Part shown: positions 34,753-46,285 of the stretch, in pieces
Position numbering within the stretch: the first letter of the stretch is position 1
Layout: every line of letters begins with the position of its first letter
NCBI RefSeq assembly: GCF_021462225.1
Contig: NC_061797.1
Location: forward strand, 23,955,093-24,019,092
Direction: 5' to 3'
Source: Girardinichthys multiradiatus
Lineage: Eukaryota > Chordata > Actinopteri > Cyprinodontiformes > Goodeidae
DNA length: 64,000 bases
Program-made: the position numbers and the translations under genes
Notes under the pieces: generated by a model
Database searches by the model: none
Told to the model about the DNA's origin: nothing
The model's input: only the letters and a program-made list of their open reading frames with translations

Positions 34753-36799
34753 ACATTTTCACAGTATTCAAATTGTTTGAGAAACTGTTGATTTTGGAGT
34801 ACTGTTCACCAATACTAGCTAAAATGTTAGTTCACACAAAAATAAAGCAATTAATAGATGTTACATTTTTCACTGTTTACAAAGTCTGATCTTCCCGGAA
34901 AAAAAGTTAATTTGTTACTCATTTCTGCTGTGATTTCAGCTTTGTTGCAATGAATGACAACCAGTTACAGAAAATGTGTGAAGTGAGAAAATATCTAGGT
35001 TTTTATTAAGTTCAGGTGAAAAAGCTTCTCCCCTGAAATTACAGATCTTGATCTACTCTGTGGTTGGAACATTTTCCTGAAGGTTGCTTACAGAACCATG
35101 TGTGAAAACAAAAGCCATAAACTTTCAGCTCTACTGCATATCACGAGGTTTTAGTTTTTAAATTGACCTTTTAACATGGGCAGAAAAGGCAGGCAAATTA
35201 CTTGATCCCGTAAGCAAGAGGAAAATACTGGCAACAAGACCTGTGGTTTGTCTTGAAAATATCTCTGGCTGTGTTTGAATCGTTTAAAAAATGCACACTA
35301 AAACCTTCACTGCCAGAGCAAAACTGTTAAACATGTCCAAGTTGTAATTGTAAATTACAACATAAATGTGTGGTGTGATTTTTGTCAGGTTCAAAGTGCA
35401 TGAACAAGTGAATATTATGAGCACAGCATCAGTTTACGGCAGTCGTTTGCATTCTGGCAACAACATTGTTCATATTGTTGCCAGAATGCACACTTTGTTC
35501 AATTTATTTTGTAAAAAAAGACAACCTTGTTAAGTTAAAAATTCTTATAAAGTATTAATGACGCTTTTGAACGTGCTCATTCCAACATAATAAAGTGAAC
35601 AGGTGAATGCAGACTCTAGGCTTTCTTGTTTTATTGTCTTTATAAATTCTTATTTAAGCTTTGACCTTCAGCATAACATGCTGATGCTGAAAAGCTGTTT
35701 TACATTTAGTTTTTAGACGGTTAATCATTCCAGTGCTTGCAGGAAAGCGATTCCAGACTTCATGGGGTTCCCAATGATTTATCTGCAGTATAAGTTCTGT
35801 CAGTCAAACCTTTGGACATGTCCATTAGCTTTCAATCAGGCAGTTGTTTCTAAAGAATTGACTGGCACTGTAGTTTTTTTATGTTTTGTTTTCTCCATTG
35901 AGCAACATGAATTTAAAGGATCAATGTCATGTTCGAAATAATTTAAGATCAAAACATCTTGCCAAGTTTCTAGCTGTAGATTTTAAATATAGTTATTTTG
36001 AATCATGGATGATACTGTGGCACAATAAAGCTAGACAAAAAAAACAAAACACTTTCTTTATGTGTAATGAAGCATAACTCTACCTTATACTAACACCATC
36101 AGAGCATGTCAATAAGAAGAAAACTGAGCAAATTAGAAAATATGGTTATTCTCTACAGAACCAGCAGCTAATGTCAAGGGAGTGATGAATGAAATACATA
36201 CAGACACACTGGTGCCAAAGCCTCCAGCAGAGACACAACAGCAATGAGCTGATGGTATTGACCTGCGTATGTCCTCCACACATTTCAGACCAGTAGCTTT
36301 TTTACTCTGTTATTTCTAAGATATAGACTGTGCGTTGTTCTTTGTTTAAGTTATTCTGTGCAAGCAAGCACAAGGGCTGTAATATACAGTAGGTTGACAC
36401 TCAAGGGTTAAATGTAGTTGATTTTGAGCTTTTCATGATTTCTTTGAAGTGTTTTTTTTTTTTCCCAGCGTGTAAAAGAAGGGGTTTAAATATAATCATA
36501 CAACAAACAACCTTAATGGTTTTTGTAAACAAGAGTTTGGTGCACATGTTTTAATTGAATGTTTTTTTATTTATTTATTAGAATCTGTGCAGAGTCAAAA
36601 TTAATTATGCAGGCTCAAATATACACATGCACCTCTACCAAAATTCGAATAAATGTCCTTTAACAGGTTGTATTCATTAATAAATTCCACACATAATTCC
36701 TACTAGATATTTTACCATACTTCTTAACAGAAATGTTGGAGCTCATTTATACCAGTTGGTTTCCTATCATGGATGCAAATAATTCAAATAATTTTGAGA
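34753..36799. other. Intron; hairpin at 35448-35490, otherwise nothing
   Basis: Non-coding. The notable structure is a perfect 16-bp stem (35448-35463 with 35475-35490, arm TGCATTCTGGCAACAA) around an 11-nt loop. Flanking TGAACAAGTG (left) and CACTTTGTTCA (right) are also nearly inverse, so the palindrome may be the core of a small foldback element. Confidence 0.5.
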
Positions 36800-37400
36800 T
36801 CTGGGTAATTCCATAAAGCCTCATGTTAGCCTGCTTTATCCATTCTAAAATCAGGTTTGATGGTTATTTTGGATTTGTTTACACTGTTCGAAGGGGACAC
36901 ATAACTGTGTCTAAGTATGAACCTGCTAATTTTTGATTTGAGGTGAATTGGAAGGTAGTCCTGCATTATTCCATCCATGTTGTGCAATGCACCAGTATAA
37001 CTAGCACCAAAACAGACCCACAGAGATACATGGAGGGCAGACAACCATCCACATATACATGTATACCTAAGGGCAACTTAGAGAGACTAAGTAACCAAGC
37101 AGTTTTGTTTTAACAGGAGAGAAACCACACATGCAAAGGAAGAACATGCAAACTCGAACCAAAGATTTGTACATGGAGAGCTTGTTTTAGGTCACCCGAC
37201 AGCATCTCGATGAGATCAAAATCTGGGATTTAACTTTGCCGAGGACTTTCAATTCCTTAACTCTTACCCAGTCCTTGGCAGATTTACTCACATGTTTTGG
37301 GTCATTGTCATGTTGTCTGATGGGGAGCTGGCCAGGTCCTGCTGCAGCATAGTATCCCAAAACAATGACACATGTTTAACAGTTTTTTCCTGGAATGCTG
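36800..37400 (-). repeat. Composite of old repeats (Tc1-related and SINE debris)
   Basis: 36800-36980 resembles 6060-6265. 37068-37145 (ACCTAAGGGCAACTTAGAGA, then GAACATGCAAACTCGAACC) matches the middle of the SINE at 45666 on the same strand. 37280-37400 (TTTTGGGTCATTGTCATGTT) is complement of a Tc1-like catalytic region. All are fragments. Confidence 0.45.
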
Positions 37401-39812
37401 AATCTGATTTATGCCAAATTCCTGCTTTATTTTTACCAGCTCGGTTTCTATCAATATATGTTCATTAAAAAATACATACTTTTAAACATTGCATTTCTCT
37501 TTTCCTAATTTAATAATTTTGTTCAGAGCAAACTTTCAACCAATAATTTTGTTTAAAGATGGAAATAAAAAAAATCAAATTAGTACATATATTACTGTAT
37601 CATTTATGAGAACGTTCATTTCTGTGGCTTGCTCCAACCATAAAATATACCAACTATCCATAAGTCTAAACCTGTACAAACAGACCAGTATGAGGTATAT
37701 TCTGTAGTCCTGCGTTACACACTCAGTGTTTTGGTTCACCCTTAACTAGCAGATTTCCTCTTTTTGTAATCTCTTCTGCCCTCCATGGAGCTGCCTGCAG
37801 GACCTTTGAAAGGTGAATTAGCGAAAGAGTGCATGGCTTGGTTGAGCCAGACCAGAGCTGGTCCTTGCTGTGCAGGCATTGTATTGATTGCAGCGTGAGT
37901 CACACCTTGGGCTGTTTAGTGCAGGAGGAGAGAAATGCCACATCACTCACTTCTGTTTATTGCGCTCTCTTTGGATCTGTGTAAGTGCCTAATTGTTCTT
38001 TTGTTGTCTATGTGTAGCGGTCATGAATTGGTCAGGTTTAACTTTACTAATTTCTAATTAACTTTATTTTTGACTCCAAAACGTACATAAAAACATTTCC
38101 TTACCTATGCTGTGAAGGTTTTCTGCTGCAAAATTCTTCACATCTTTACATTGTTTTTTATTTCTTGCGAACAGGAGGAAAAATTATATTATTCTACAGT
38201 TTAACTTGAATGTGTCAGTGACACATAATTAGTGACACATAAGCCATAACAACACCATCTCCACCCTCCATCTGCTCCACACAGTGCCTCTGATGGACCT
38301 GCCACTGAGTCCAACTGCAGCTCCCTCTTCACTCCTAACTTTGGCTTGTTTATATCCTTTAATAAGCTGTGTTTTTATTGCTGTGACGTATTTTCTCTGA
38401 ACTGATCAGTCTTGTGTTAATGATATAAATCAAGCTGTTATTTGTGATGTTTTTTTAGGCAGAGAATGGTGTACGTACAGTCCTAAGCAGAAGTATTTAC
38501 CCATCTGTCATTTCTTTATATTTTGTTTCAAAAGAGCCCGATTGTCTTGTAATTTCTTTAAATGCTCTAGAGAAATAGTTTCCATGCCTCCCCGAAGGTC
38601 TTTCAAAGCTTTCTTTGGACATAAACCCATTTTTTTAATTACAAGTCTCTGCAGATCAATCAAATCTTCTCTTTCCTGTGTTTTGGCCACTTACCAATAG
38701 CCTTTGAATGATTTAAGCACAAACAAGGCTCCTTAATTTAAAGAATAAAATAATGTGCCAACATATAACAGCCAAATAAGCAAATTGGGATCTTTAGGCA
38801 CTGTACTACATAAAGCCTTTTTGTTCTACTGTCTTTAGTTGAATCTACAAAAAATAAATAATAATAAAATAAATAATAAATAATTAAAGGGCATATATCA
38901 TAATTTATGAAACTTTTCCCGTTTTTGTTGTGTTTGGGCTTGTTGCTCAAGGCAACCAAAAGCACAGCCAAATGTTGCAGAAGAATGATGTTATGTCTAG
39001 AAGACCGAACTCAGGGCTTAACGCAATGGCCTCACAAGAGGAAAGTAGTGACAACAAAGTTTGCTTTGGAAACATAATAAACCGGCACCCTGTGGAGGGT
39101 TTTTGAAGCAGTGTGTGATAAGCCCAGTCTGCTTGAAATTCACAACTGTAATGAAAAACTGCTTGTGATTAAAATATATATATTCAGGCAGCTTTCAGGT
39201 AAATGTAATTTCTGATGCAGTTTGATCAGCAATGTTACTCTAGCTACGCATGAGCACTCCCATTTTATTTGTGGGTCGTGCTGCAATTGTGCCAGTCTTC
39301 ACTTCTGTCTAATGTTACTCATCTGCTGTAAAATACTTGTCTACTTTCAGACGGCTGCTGCATTTAAACGCTCTCTCCTTCATTTAGTTAAGACCCACGA
39401 AAAAAGAGCCACACGTTTAGCTAATTATGTTTAGAAAAACATACAGAAAGAACATTTGAGAAAGATGTTGCTGACTTATTTTATAACATCTTCAGCAGAT
39501 TATTTGTACTGACAGGGGACACATAAAACAAGAAAGGAAAACCTCATGCTCACAAACAACACCTGCAATTGCCTTAGTGGTCTGGCTGTTTACTCTCAAC
39601 TGATGGCATAAACAATGTTATGTACCCAATACTCAAATTTATGTTGTTCCTTTTCTTAAATTCAGGAATTTTGATGGGTCAGGAGAAAACCAGCATGTTT
39701 ACTTTCATGATGCTCACCCTTTTTTCATAAAGACATAAAGGATCTTTATAGAAAAAGTGCTTACTATATTTAAAAAAGCACTACTGACATACATCTTGCT
39801 TTGTTTTTTTAG
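37401..39812. other. Intron, nothing recognised
   Basis: AT-rich. There is a TAA/AAAT-rich low-complexity run near 38850-38886. The stretch 38480-38730 has a repeat-like look (GTCCTAAGCAGAAGTATTTA at the left) without a nameable family. It ends in a T-rich tract and acceptor TTTTTTTAG before exon d. Confidence 0.5.
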
Positions 39813-40246
39813 GAGCATTTCCTGCTGCCATAATCTACGCACGTAAAGACCGTCTTCACCGTCCTGCACACGTTGCAACTAAGACGTTCCAGGCCCTGCG
39901 CATCTTTGTGAACGATGAGCTCAATGAACTGCATGCCGGGCTGTGCGCAGCCCAGTCGGCGCTGAAGCCTGGAGGACGACTATGCGTGATTACGTTTCAT
40001 TCGTTGGAGGACAGACTGGTCAAACATTTCCTGCAGGGACATGACTTATCTAATTTGGATCAATACCACTTTAGCCAAAACAAGCGAGGTAGCAGGAAGG
40101 AGAAACTGGTGGACGAGAAAAGAGAATGTAATAAAAGTGCTCACTGGTTTCCTGTACAAAGAAAAGTTGTCACCCCAGAAAAAGACGATGTAAGAGAGAA
40201 TCCTCGTGGACGCTCTGCAAAACTCCGGATAGCTCTACGGCGGTAA
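39813..40246 (+). CDS. mettl15: METTL15 terminal coding exon
   Basis: 434 nt including the TAA. Two bases complete the glycine from exon c, giving [20 protein letters not shown], then [37 protein letters not shown] and finally [15 protein letters not shown]. The [12 protein letters not shown] and GGRL-SFHSLEDR-VK motifs are the strongest family signatures (methyltransferase core strands and the SFHSLEDR loop). NPR-RSAKLR-A is the conserved C-terminal tail. The four visible exons together give 313 residues; the human protein is about 407, so about a quarter of the protein lies upstream. All expected catalytic motifs are intact. Confidence 0.96.
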
Positions 40247-40470
40247 TTTGGTTTTATAAGGAAAACATCTTTCTTTTTTACAATGAACACAATACTGCAC
40301 AAATATCTGAGTTTGTTGCCCAGTGAAGCAATGAGGTGAATTGTTTTTGAACTGAAATGTGTTACAGCTTTTGGACCTTTTGGCAAAAGAAAGAAAGGTG
40401 CCCTAACCCAGTTTGTACTCACATTAAGGGAGAGCTCATGCCACATGTTTGTAACCTTGGTACAGTTTTT

Positions 40471-40485
40471 AATAAAATGAATAAA
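40471..40485 (+). terminator. mettl15: METTL15 polyadenylation signals
   Basis: Two overlapping-range AATAAA hexamers (40471-40476 and 40480-40485) lie about 225 bases after the stop codon. This places a short 3' UTR ending near 40500. No alternative signal is as well placed. Confidence 0.7.
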
Positions 40486-40499
40486 AACCAAAATCCCAT

Positions 40500-42900
40500 C
40501 AGTTTAAAAGGCATTTAACTGTATTTCACCATCAGTTCATTGTGTTTATATGTTTATTTGAAAAACTGTTTTTGCTACAAGTTAATTGCAAATTTTTTCC
40601 TGTTAATCTCTATCCTACTAATTGTACAGCATTCAGCAGGCTTTCTGCAGAAGATACATCTTTTCACCTGAGAGTGCATCACTTCACAAATGTCTGCAGT
40701 GTCTTTATCAGCAAAAATGAGTATGGGCTTTTCCACTAAAGACGTCCAAAGTGGACCAGGGCTGGTGCCAGAAACAGTTTTTTACTCATTCTATAAAAGA
40801 AAACGGCAAAGAACTTGTTTAGTTTTCCACAGCAAGGGAGCCACATCAGAGCCTCGCCAATACATCACCTGAAGCAAAAGGATAACAGTGAAGGGAGACC
40901 GTTTAAACAAATCACAGCATTTTGCTTTTCATACAGATGTCTTTATACCACTAATCAAGAATGCTGACTGGTATTTCTGACAACTGATCGGTTCGTCTAA
41001 ACAGCATTGCAAACTGTTTTAATCATTATATTTAACACTATTTTGTGATTTTAAAACACCCAACAACCTTAATAAACGTAGTCGCAAACTTCATTTATAA
41101 ATTTAGCTTAAACAACTACTGTGACCACTGTTTGACGGATAAATAAGCCGTAAGTTTGTGTTATTAAAACGTTCTTATTAAAGCTCAGCTTTTTATTTAA
41201 TTAAGAGGACTGAATGTTCTCTTAACTCTGAATTTGTCAACATGGAGGTTACAACTTTTTAGTTTTTTGGTCTTCTCAAATCTGTCTCCAGCTTCTAATG
41301 AAATCTTTTGTTTCCTGTGGGCCAACAAAGAGGCGTGATCCTTTTTTGGTGATAGAGTCTGTGATTTGTTTGCAGAAGCAGAAAGAGCTTTTGTGAACCA
41401 GGCGATTTATTTTGGAACTGGTTCGGTGGTAAAAAAAAAAACCCACCCAGTTCCATTTGCATATATTTAAACCCTTACCATCATACTGCTTACACAGTTT
41501 TTTGGTTTTGTTTGTTTTTATCAGTAGATGATTTGGTTGCATTACTACCTGCTTTATTTGACAGTCTAATCTCATTATCCTGGTATAAATTCATTTGGGT
41601 TTCATCTCTTCATAGAAGATTGTTATAGAAAGCATTTTTAGCATGTCCTACCTTTACATTTATTGTTAATATTACCCTTGGTTTTCAAATTGAATGAAAC
41701 CCTCTTAATTTCAGTCACGAAAGTATCTTTTGAAAGTGATCATATGCCTTTGTTTTTGAGACAGTGTTCGATTTGGCACTATGTTTTAAAGTTGTTTTTT
41801 ACTTCAAGAAGACAGCAAAGACCATAGGCTTTTTGCCCACCAGTTTTTTCATCTGAACAATATTGTGGATGTTGGCATTTTCTGTTGTTTCTTTTTTGTT
41901 TATTCGCATTATTTTGTTGGATTAATTAAAAGGTCCTGTGAAAAGCTAAAAAATACTTAAATTTAGGAGCAGACATTTTTTTATGTCGTTAAAAGGTCAC
42001 TATAACAATTGCCAAATAAGATTTTGGGCTGCTGTTTCAGTTACTTATCAACAGGTCACCTGTTGTTATATATGTCATTATGATACAAAAAATAAAAACA
42101 ACACACACTTATCCTATTGTCCAAACAAAAACATTATAATCCCGACTGTGCATCTTTATAACAGGTTCAAGTGTTGTATGATGGCACCTGCTCAGAAGCT
42201 TAAAATGTAAAACCAACTCAAAAATACTTTTTTTTTCATTGACGTCTGTATTTTCCCTGAACCTCCCTTGATGAGTAGCTCAAGTGCAACCTCTACTGCA
42301 TCGTATGAATCAGTAATGCCACAGAACACTGAATGACGCAAGTGTCAGAAGCGGTGCTGAATGAGCTGGGTGGTTCTTGAACATTCCCTTACTTTCAACT
42401 GTAAGCAAATGAGGTGTTTTGATCTTTACTGTTTAACTTTGACTAATTGTAATTGCTTCATCAAGATTATTAACACTTTTTTCCTTCTTTCTTAGTTTTG
42501 TGCTCTCTAAATATACCCATGTCGTTACCTTGGAAACTAAGTGGTGCAAGTAATACTCAAGTGCATCTAAATTTATATGCTGTTGTTTAATCTCATTAAA
42601 ATTAAGCCGTATCGGGAGTTTTCAACGCCCCTTCCTGGTGACATCAGTGGATGTAAAACTTAAGATCTGTCAGAACATTTGATCTCTGCCTTTCTTTTAC
42701 TGTATGAAACTCAGGCAAACACAGAAGTGAAGTGTTTGCTGAGCACCAAAAAGTAAACCTAGAAGATATTGACTCAGAAAAAGGATCTAATTTTAGGTAC
42801 AACAAACAAGCTCATCCCTCAGCCGTTCTCAGTATATTTAAAACGATCATAAGTTTAACCCCCAGGTGAGCTCATTGCATTTTTTTTCAGACATGAGTTA
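40500..42900. other. Downstream flank of METTL15, no gene
   Basis: Non-coding. The 99-codon minus-strand frame at 41276-41575 shows no recognisable domain. No repeat is clear enough to name. Confidence 0.5.
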
Positions 42901-42924
42901 CATGTGCAACAGTGCATTCTTTGT

Positions 42925-43482
42925 GTTAAGCCACTCCTTAACCAGAGACGATGTCTAAAGTCTCTTACCTGGGCTAAGCAGACAAAGGACTAGACTGTTG
43001 CTCTGCAACTCTGTCCAAAGTCCTCTCTTCAGATGAAAGTACATTTTACATGTTATGTAGAATCAAAATCTTAGAGTCTGGAAGTAGAGTGGACAGTCAC
43101 AGAATGCCAGTTGATTGAGGTCCAGTATGAAGTTCCTACAAAAGGTAATGAATGATACGGGAAACCATGTTATCTGCTATCCGAAGTCAGTGCTTCCTTC
43201 TATGGACAAGCTATGTGGAAATGTTGATTTAATTTTCCAGCAAGATTTGGTACTGGCCCACACTGCTAAAACTAGCATTACCTGATTTAATGCCCATATC
43301 ACAGTGAAATCCCATGTTGAAGCTATGGAGTATTGCCAGGAAGACGATGAGGGACACCAGCAATGCATGCAAGCTGAAGGCAACCTGGTTTCCTGAACCT
43401 GTCAGCACAGCCACAGGCCTCCATGCAACTTCACTGTGGTGCAGTAATTTATGCAAAAGGAGCCTCTACCAACTATAAGTCC
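42925..43482 (+). mobile_element. Old Tc1-like transposase remnant
   Basis: Decayed coding sequence in + order: TTACCTGGGCTAAGCAGACA (LTWAKQ), CTCTCTTCAGATGAAAGTAC (LSSDES, first Asp), AATTTTCCAGCAAGATTTGG (IFQQDL, second Asp), AGGAAGACGATGAGGGACAC (near the C-terminal region) and ATGCAAAAGGAGCCTCTACC (AKG-PT, C-terminus). It is related to family B but with many frameshifts. It directly precedes the younger element at 43508. Confidence 0.75.
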
Positions 43483-43507
43483 ATATACTGTAAAGTACAT
43501 GGACATA

Positions 43508-44776
43508 CAGGGGTTGGACAATGAAACTGAAACACCTGGTTTTAGACCACAATAATTTATTAGTATGGTGTAGGGCCTCCTTTTGCGGCCAATACAGCGT
43601 CAATTCGTCTTGGGAATGACATATACAAGTCCTGCACAGTGGTCAGAGGGATTTTAAGCCATTCTTCTTGCAGGATAGTGGCCAGGTCACTATGTGATAC
43701 TGGTGGAGGAAAACGTTTCCTGACTCGCTCCTCCAAAACACCCCAAAGTGGCTCAATAATATTTAGATCTGGTGACTGTGCAGGCCATGGGAGATGTTCA
43801 ACTTCACTTTCATGTTCATCAAACCAATCTTTCACCAGTCTTGCTGTGTGTATTGGTGCATCGTCATCCTGATACACAGCACCGACTTCAGGATACATTG
43901 TTTGAACCATTGGATGCACATGGTCCTCAAGAATGGTTCAGTAGTCCTTGGCAGTGACGCGCCCATCTAGCACAAGTATTGGGCCAAGGGAATGCCATGA
44001 AATGGCAGCCCAAACCATCACTGATCCACCCCATGCTTCACTCTGGGCATGCAACAGTCTGGGTGGTACGCTTCTTTGGGGCTTCTCCACACCGTAACTC
44101 TCCCAGATGTGGGGAAAACAGTAAAGGTGGACTCATCAGAGAACAATACATGTTTCACATTGTCCACAACCCAAGATTTGCGCTCCTTGCACCATTGAAA
44201 TCGACGTTTGGCATTGGCATGAGTGACCAAAGGTTTGGCTATAGCAGCCCGGCCGTGTATATTGACCCTGTGGAGCTCCCAACAGACAGTTCTGGTGGAA
44301 ACAGGAGAGTTGAGGTGCACATTTAATTCTGCCGTGATTTGGGCAGCCGTGGTTTTATATTTTTTGGATACAATCTGGGTTAGCACCCGAACATCCCTTT
44401 CAGACAGCTTCCTCTTGCGTCCACAGTTAATCCTGTTGGATGTGGTTCGTCCTTCTTGGTGGTATGCTGACATTACCCTGGATACCGTGGCTCTTGATAC
44501 ATCACAAAGACTTGCTGTCTTGGTCACAGATGCGCCAGCAAGACGTGCACTAACAATTTATCCTCTTTTGAACTCTGGTATGTCACCCATAATGTTGTGT
44601 GCATTTCAATATTTTGAGCAAAACTGTGCTCTTACCCTGCTAATTGAACCTTCACACTCTGCTCTTACTGGTGTAATGTGCAATCAATGAAGACTGGCTA
44701 CCAGGCTGGTCCAATTTAGCCATGAAACCTCCCACACTAAAATGACAGGTGTTTCAGTTTCATTGTCCAACCCCTG
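43508..44776 (-). mobile_element. Tc1-like transposon, family A, copy 2 (1,269 bp)
   Basis: TA at 43506-43507 and 44777-44778 flank CAGGGGTTGGACAATGAAAC and its inverse. It is in the opposite orientation to the 6270 copy and collinear with it over the full length, with scattered differences. Confidence 0.92.
43560..44590 (-). pseudogene. Tc1-like transposase pseudogene, family A, copy 2
   Basis: Starts at ATG 44588-44590 (MGDIPEFKRG). A TAA at 44558-44560 stands where the sister copy has CAA (Gln). The frame then runs KTASLCDVSRATVS, GRTTSNRINCGRKRKLSERD and VLFSDEST (first Asp) to KHGVDQ-stop at the same one-base deletion seen in the other copy (G run complementary to 44028-44032). The third segment has KDY then TGA (43938-43940, CGA in the sister), AVYQDDDAPIH (second Asp) and SPDLNIIEPLW (Glu). 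It ends AAKGGPTPY, probably the true C-terminus. Three disabling lesions, two of them unique to this copy. Confidence 0.9.
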
Positions 44777-44778
44777 TA

Positions 44779-45284
44779 CTTTTCATTACACTGAAATTTC
44801 TGTATTAAAATGTAATTAATCTTGAAATTATATCAATATGGTTTCACCTTTTGATTTGAATTACAGAAATAAATAAAATTTTTATGTGACATTTTATGCG
44901 CTGAGATGCACCTTAACTTCCTCTAAAAATATCAAATGCCAAGATAAAGTACTGTGTATCTGTCTAAATACATTTTAAATTTATTTATTCCAAGGTGCTA
45001 GCCTTTCTTCCAATTTTAAAATTGGTCTTGGTTATTAAATTCCTGATGGAATTTCAAAAATGTTTTGCAAGACTATTTGCGTTTTGAGTCATTTTCTGTC
45101 CAGTTCTTGAACATGACCACGGAGGCATGTTATGCAGTGTGTGAACCAGGTCCTTAGAGATGCATCATTCTTCATGTTTTAATTTCTTAGTTGCCAGTTA
45201 TTAAGCTAAAATCTCTTTGGGAATCAACCTAAATGTCCTTGTTGTATGGGCAAAATTTGGTCCAAACAAACCTAACTTTTTAAC
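44779..45284. other. Nothing recognised
   Basis: AT-rich spacer between transposon remnants. Confidence 0.5.
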
Positions 45285-45650
45285 GTTGTGAAATTACAGC
45301 ATGTTCAACTGTATAAAACAACTGCATTTGTGATTTTGCTTTAAAACTACATTGCCAAAACCATTTGCTCATACCACCAAATAATTTTATTTTGGTTTTT
45401 CCTTTCACTTCCATGGCTGCAGGTGTATAAAGTTTGGTGTGGAAAAACCTGACTGGCCTGACCTCAACCTTCTTGAACACATTTGGTATGACTTAGAGTG
45501 GAGGATGCAATACTGGTTTTCTTATCTAACTATGAACACACTCCTAAACCTTGTGAACTATGTTTACAGAATAGTTAAAGTTGCTATCTCTGGCAATGGT
45601 GGATCCATCAACAAATTGGACCTTATTAAGAATATGATGTCATCAAGTTG
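45285..45650 (+). mobile_element. Tc1/mariner-like C-terminal remnant
   Basis: Near 45440-45510 the + strand encodes KPDWPDLNLLEHIWYDLEWR, which is the DLNPIEHLWDELERR-type motif with the catalytic Glu of Tc1-like transposases. TAAAGTTTGGTGTGGAAAAA just before it is also typical. The rest is too decayed to follow. The family differs from A and B. Confidence 0.6.
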
Positions 45651-45665
45651 ATGTACATGTAAAAG

Positions 45666-46017
45666 TCAGTCAGTCATTTTCTACCGCTTATTCCATAGTG
45701 GGTCACGGGGGAGCTGGTGCCTATCTCCAGCAGTCTATGGGCGAGAGGCAGGGTACACCCTGGACAAGTCGCCAGTCCATCGCAGGGCAACACACAAACA
45801 ACCATGCACACACTCATTCATACACCTAAGGGCAATTTAGAGTGACCAATTAACCTAACAGACATGTCTTTGGACTGTGGGAGGAAGCCGGAGTACCCGG
45901 TGAGAACCCACGCATGCACGGGGAGAACATGCAAACTCCATGCAGAAAGACCCCCGGTTGGGAATTGAACCCAGGACCTTCTTGCTGCAAGGCAACAGTG
46001 CTACCAACTGCACCACC
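45666..46017 (-). mobile_element. tRNA-derived SINE with target-site duplication
   Basis: Flanked by a perfect direct repeat GTACATGTAAAAG (45653-45665 and 46018-46030). On the minus strand the 5' head carries pol III-like boxes: GTGGTGCAGTTGGTAGCACT (A box, about 45997-46017) and GGTTCAATTCC (B box, 45961-45971). A conserved middle follows (CATGTTCTCCCCGTGCATGC, CTTCCTCCCACAGTCCAAAG), then a 3' part with CCAGGGTGTACCCTGCCTCT, ending in a short TGAC-repeat tail. The structure is that of a tRNA-derived SINE mobilised by a partner LINE. This copy is close to full length. Confidence 0.88.
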
Positions 46018-46285
46018 GTACATGTAAAAGTAGACAGAAAAATACTTTTGGCAATATAACATATCTAGTTTGTGAATCTCCAAATACAAACTTACCTGTC
46101 CTCTGTATTTACCTGAGACATCAGAAACTGACCAATCGAAATGACCAAAAAGAAGAGAGATTGTTTTTTTGTGATTAGAGCCCCCAGGAAATGAGAGATC
46201 TATATAGTACTGTAAGGCCAATGTTCTTGGTCTGTTGTCATGTTATTTTTACATTTAGAGTAAATTCAGACTAAAAATAGAGATA

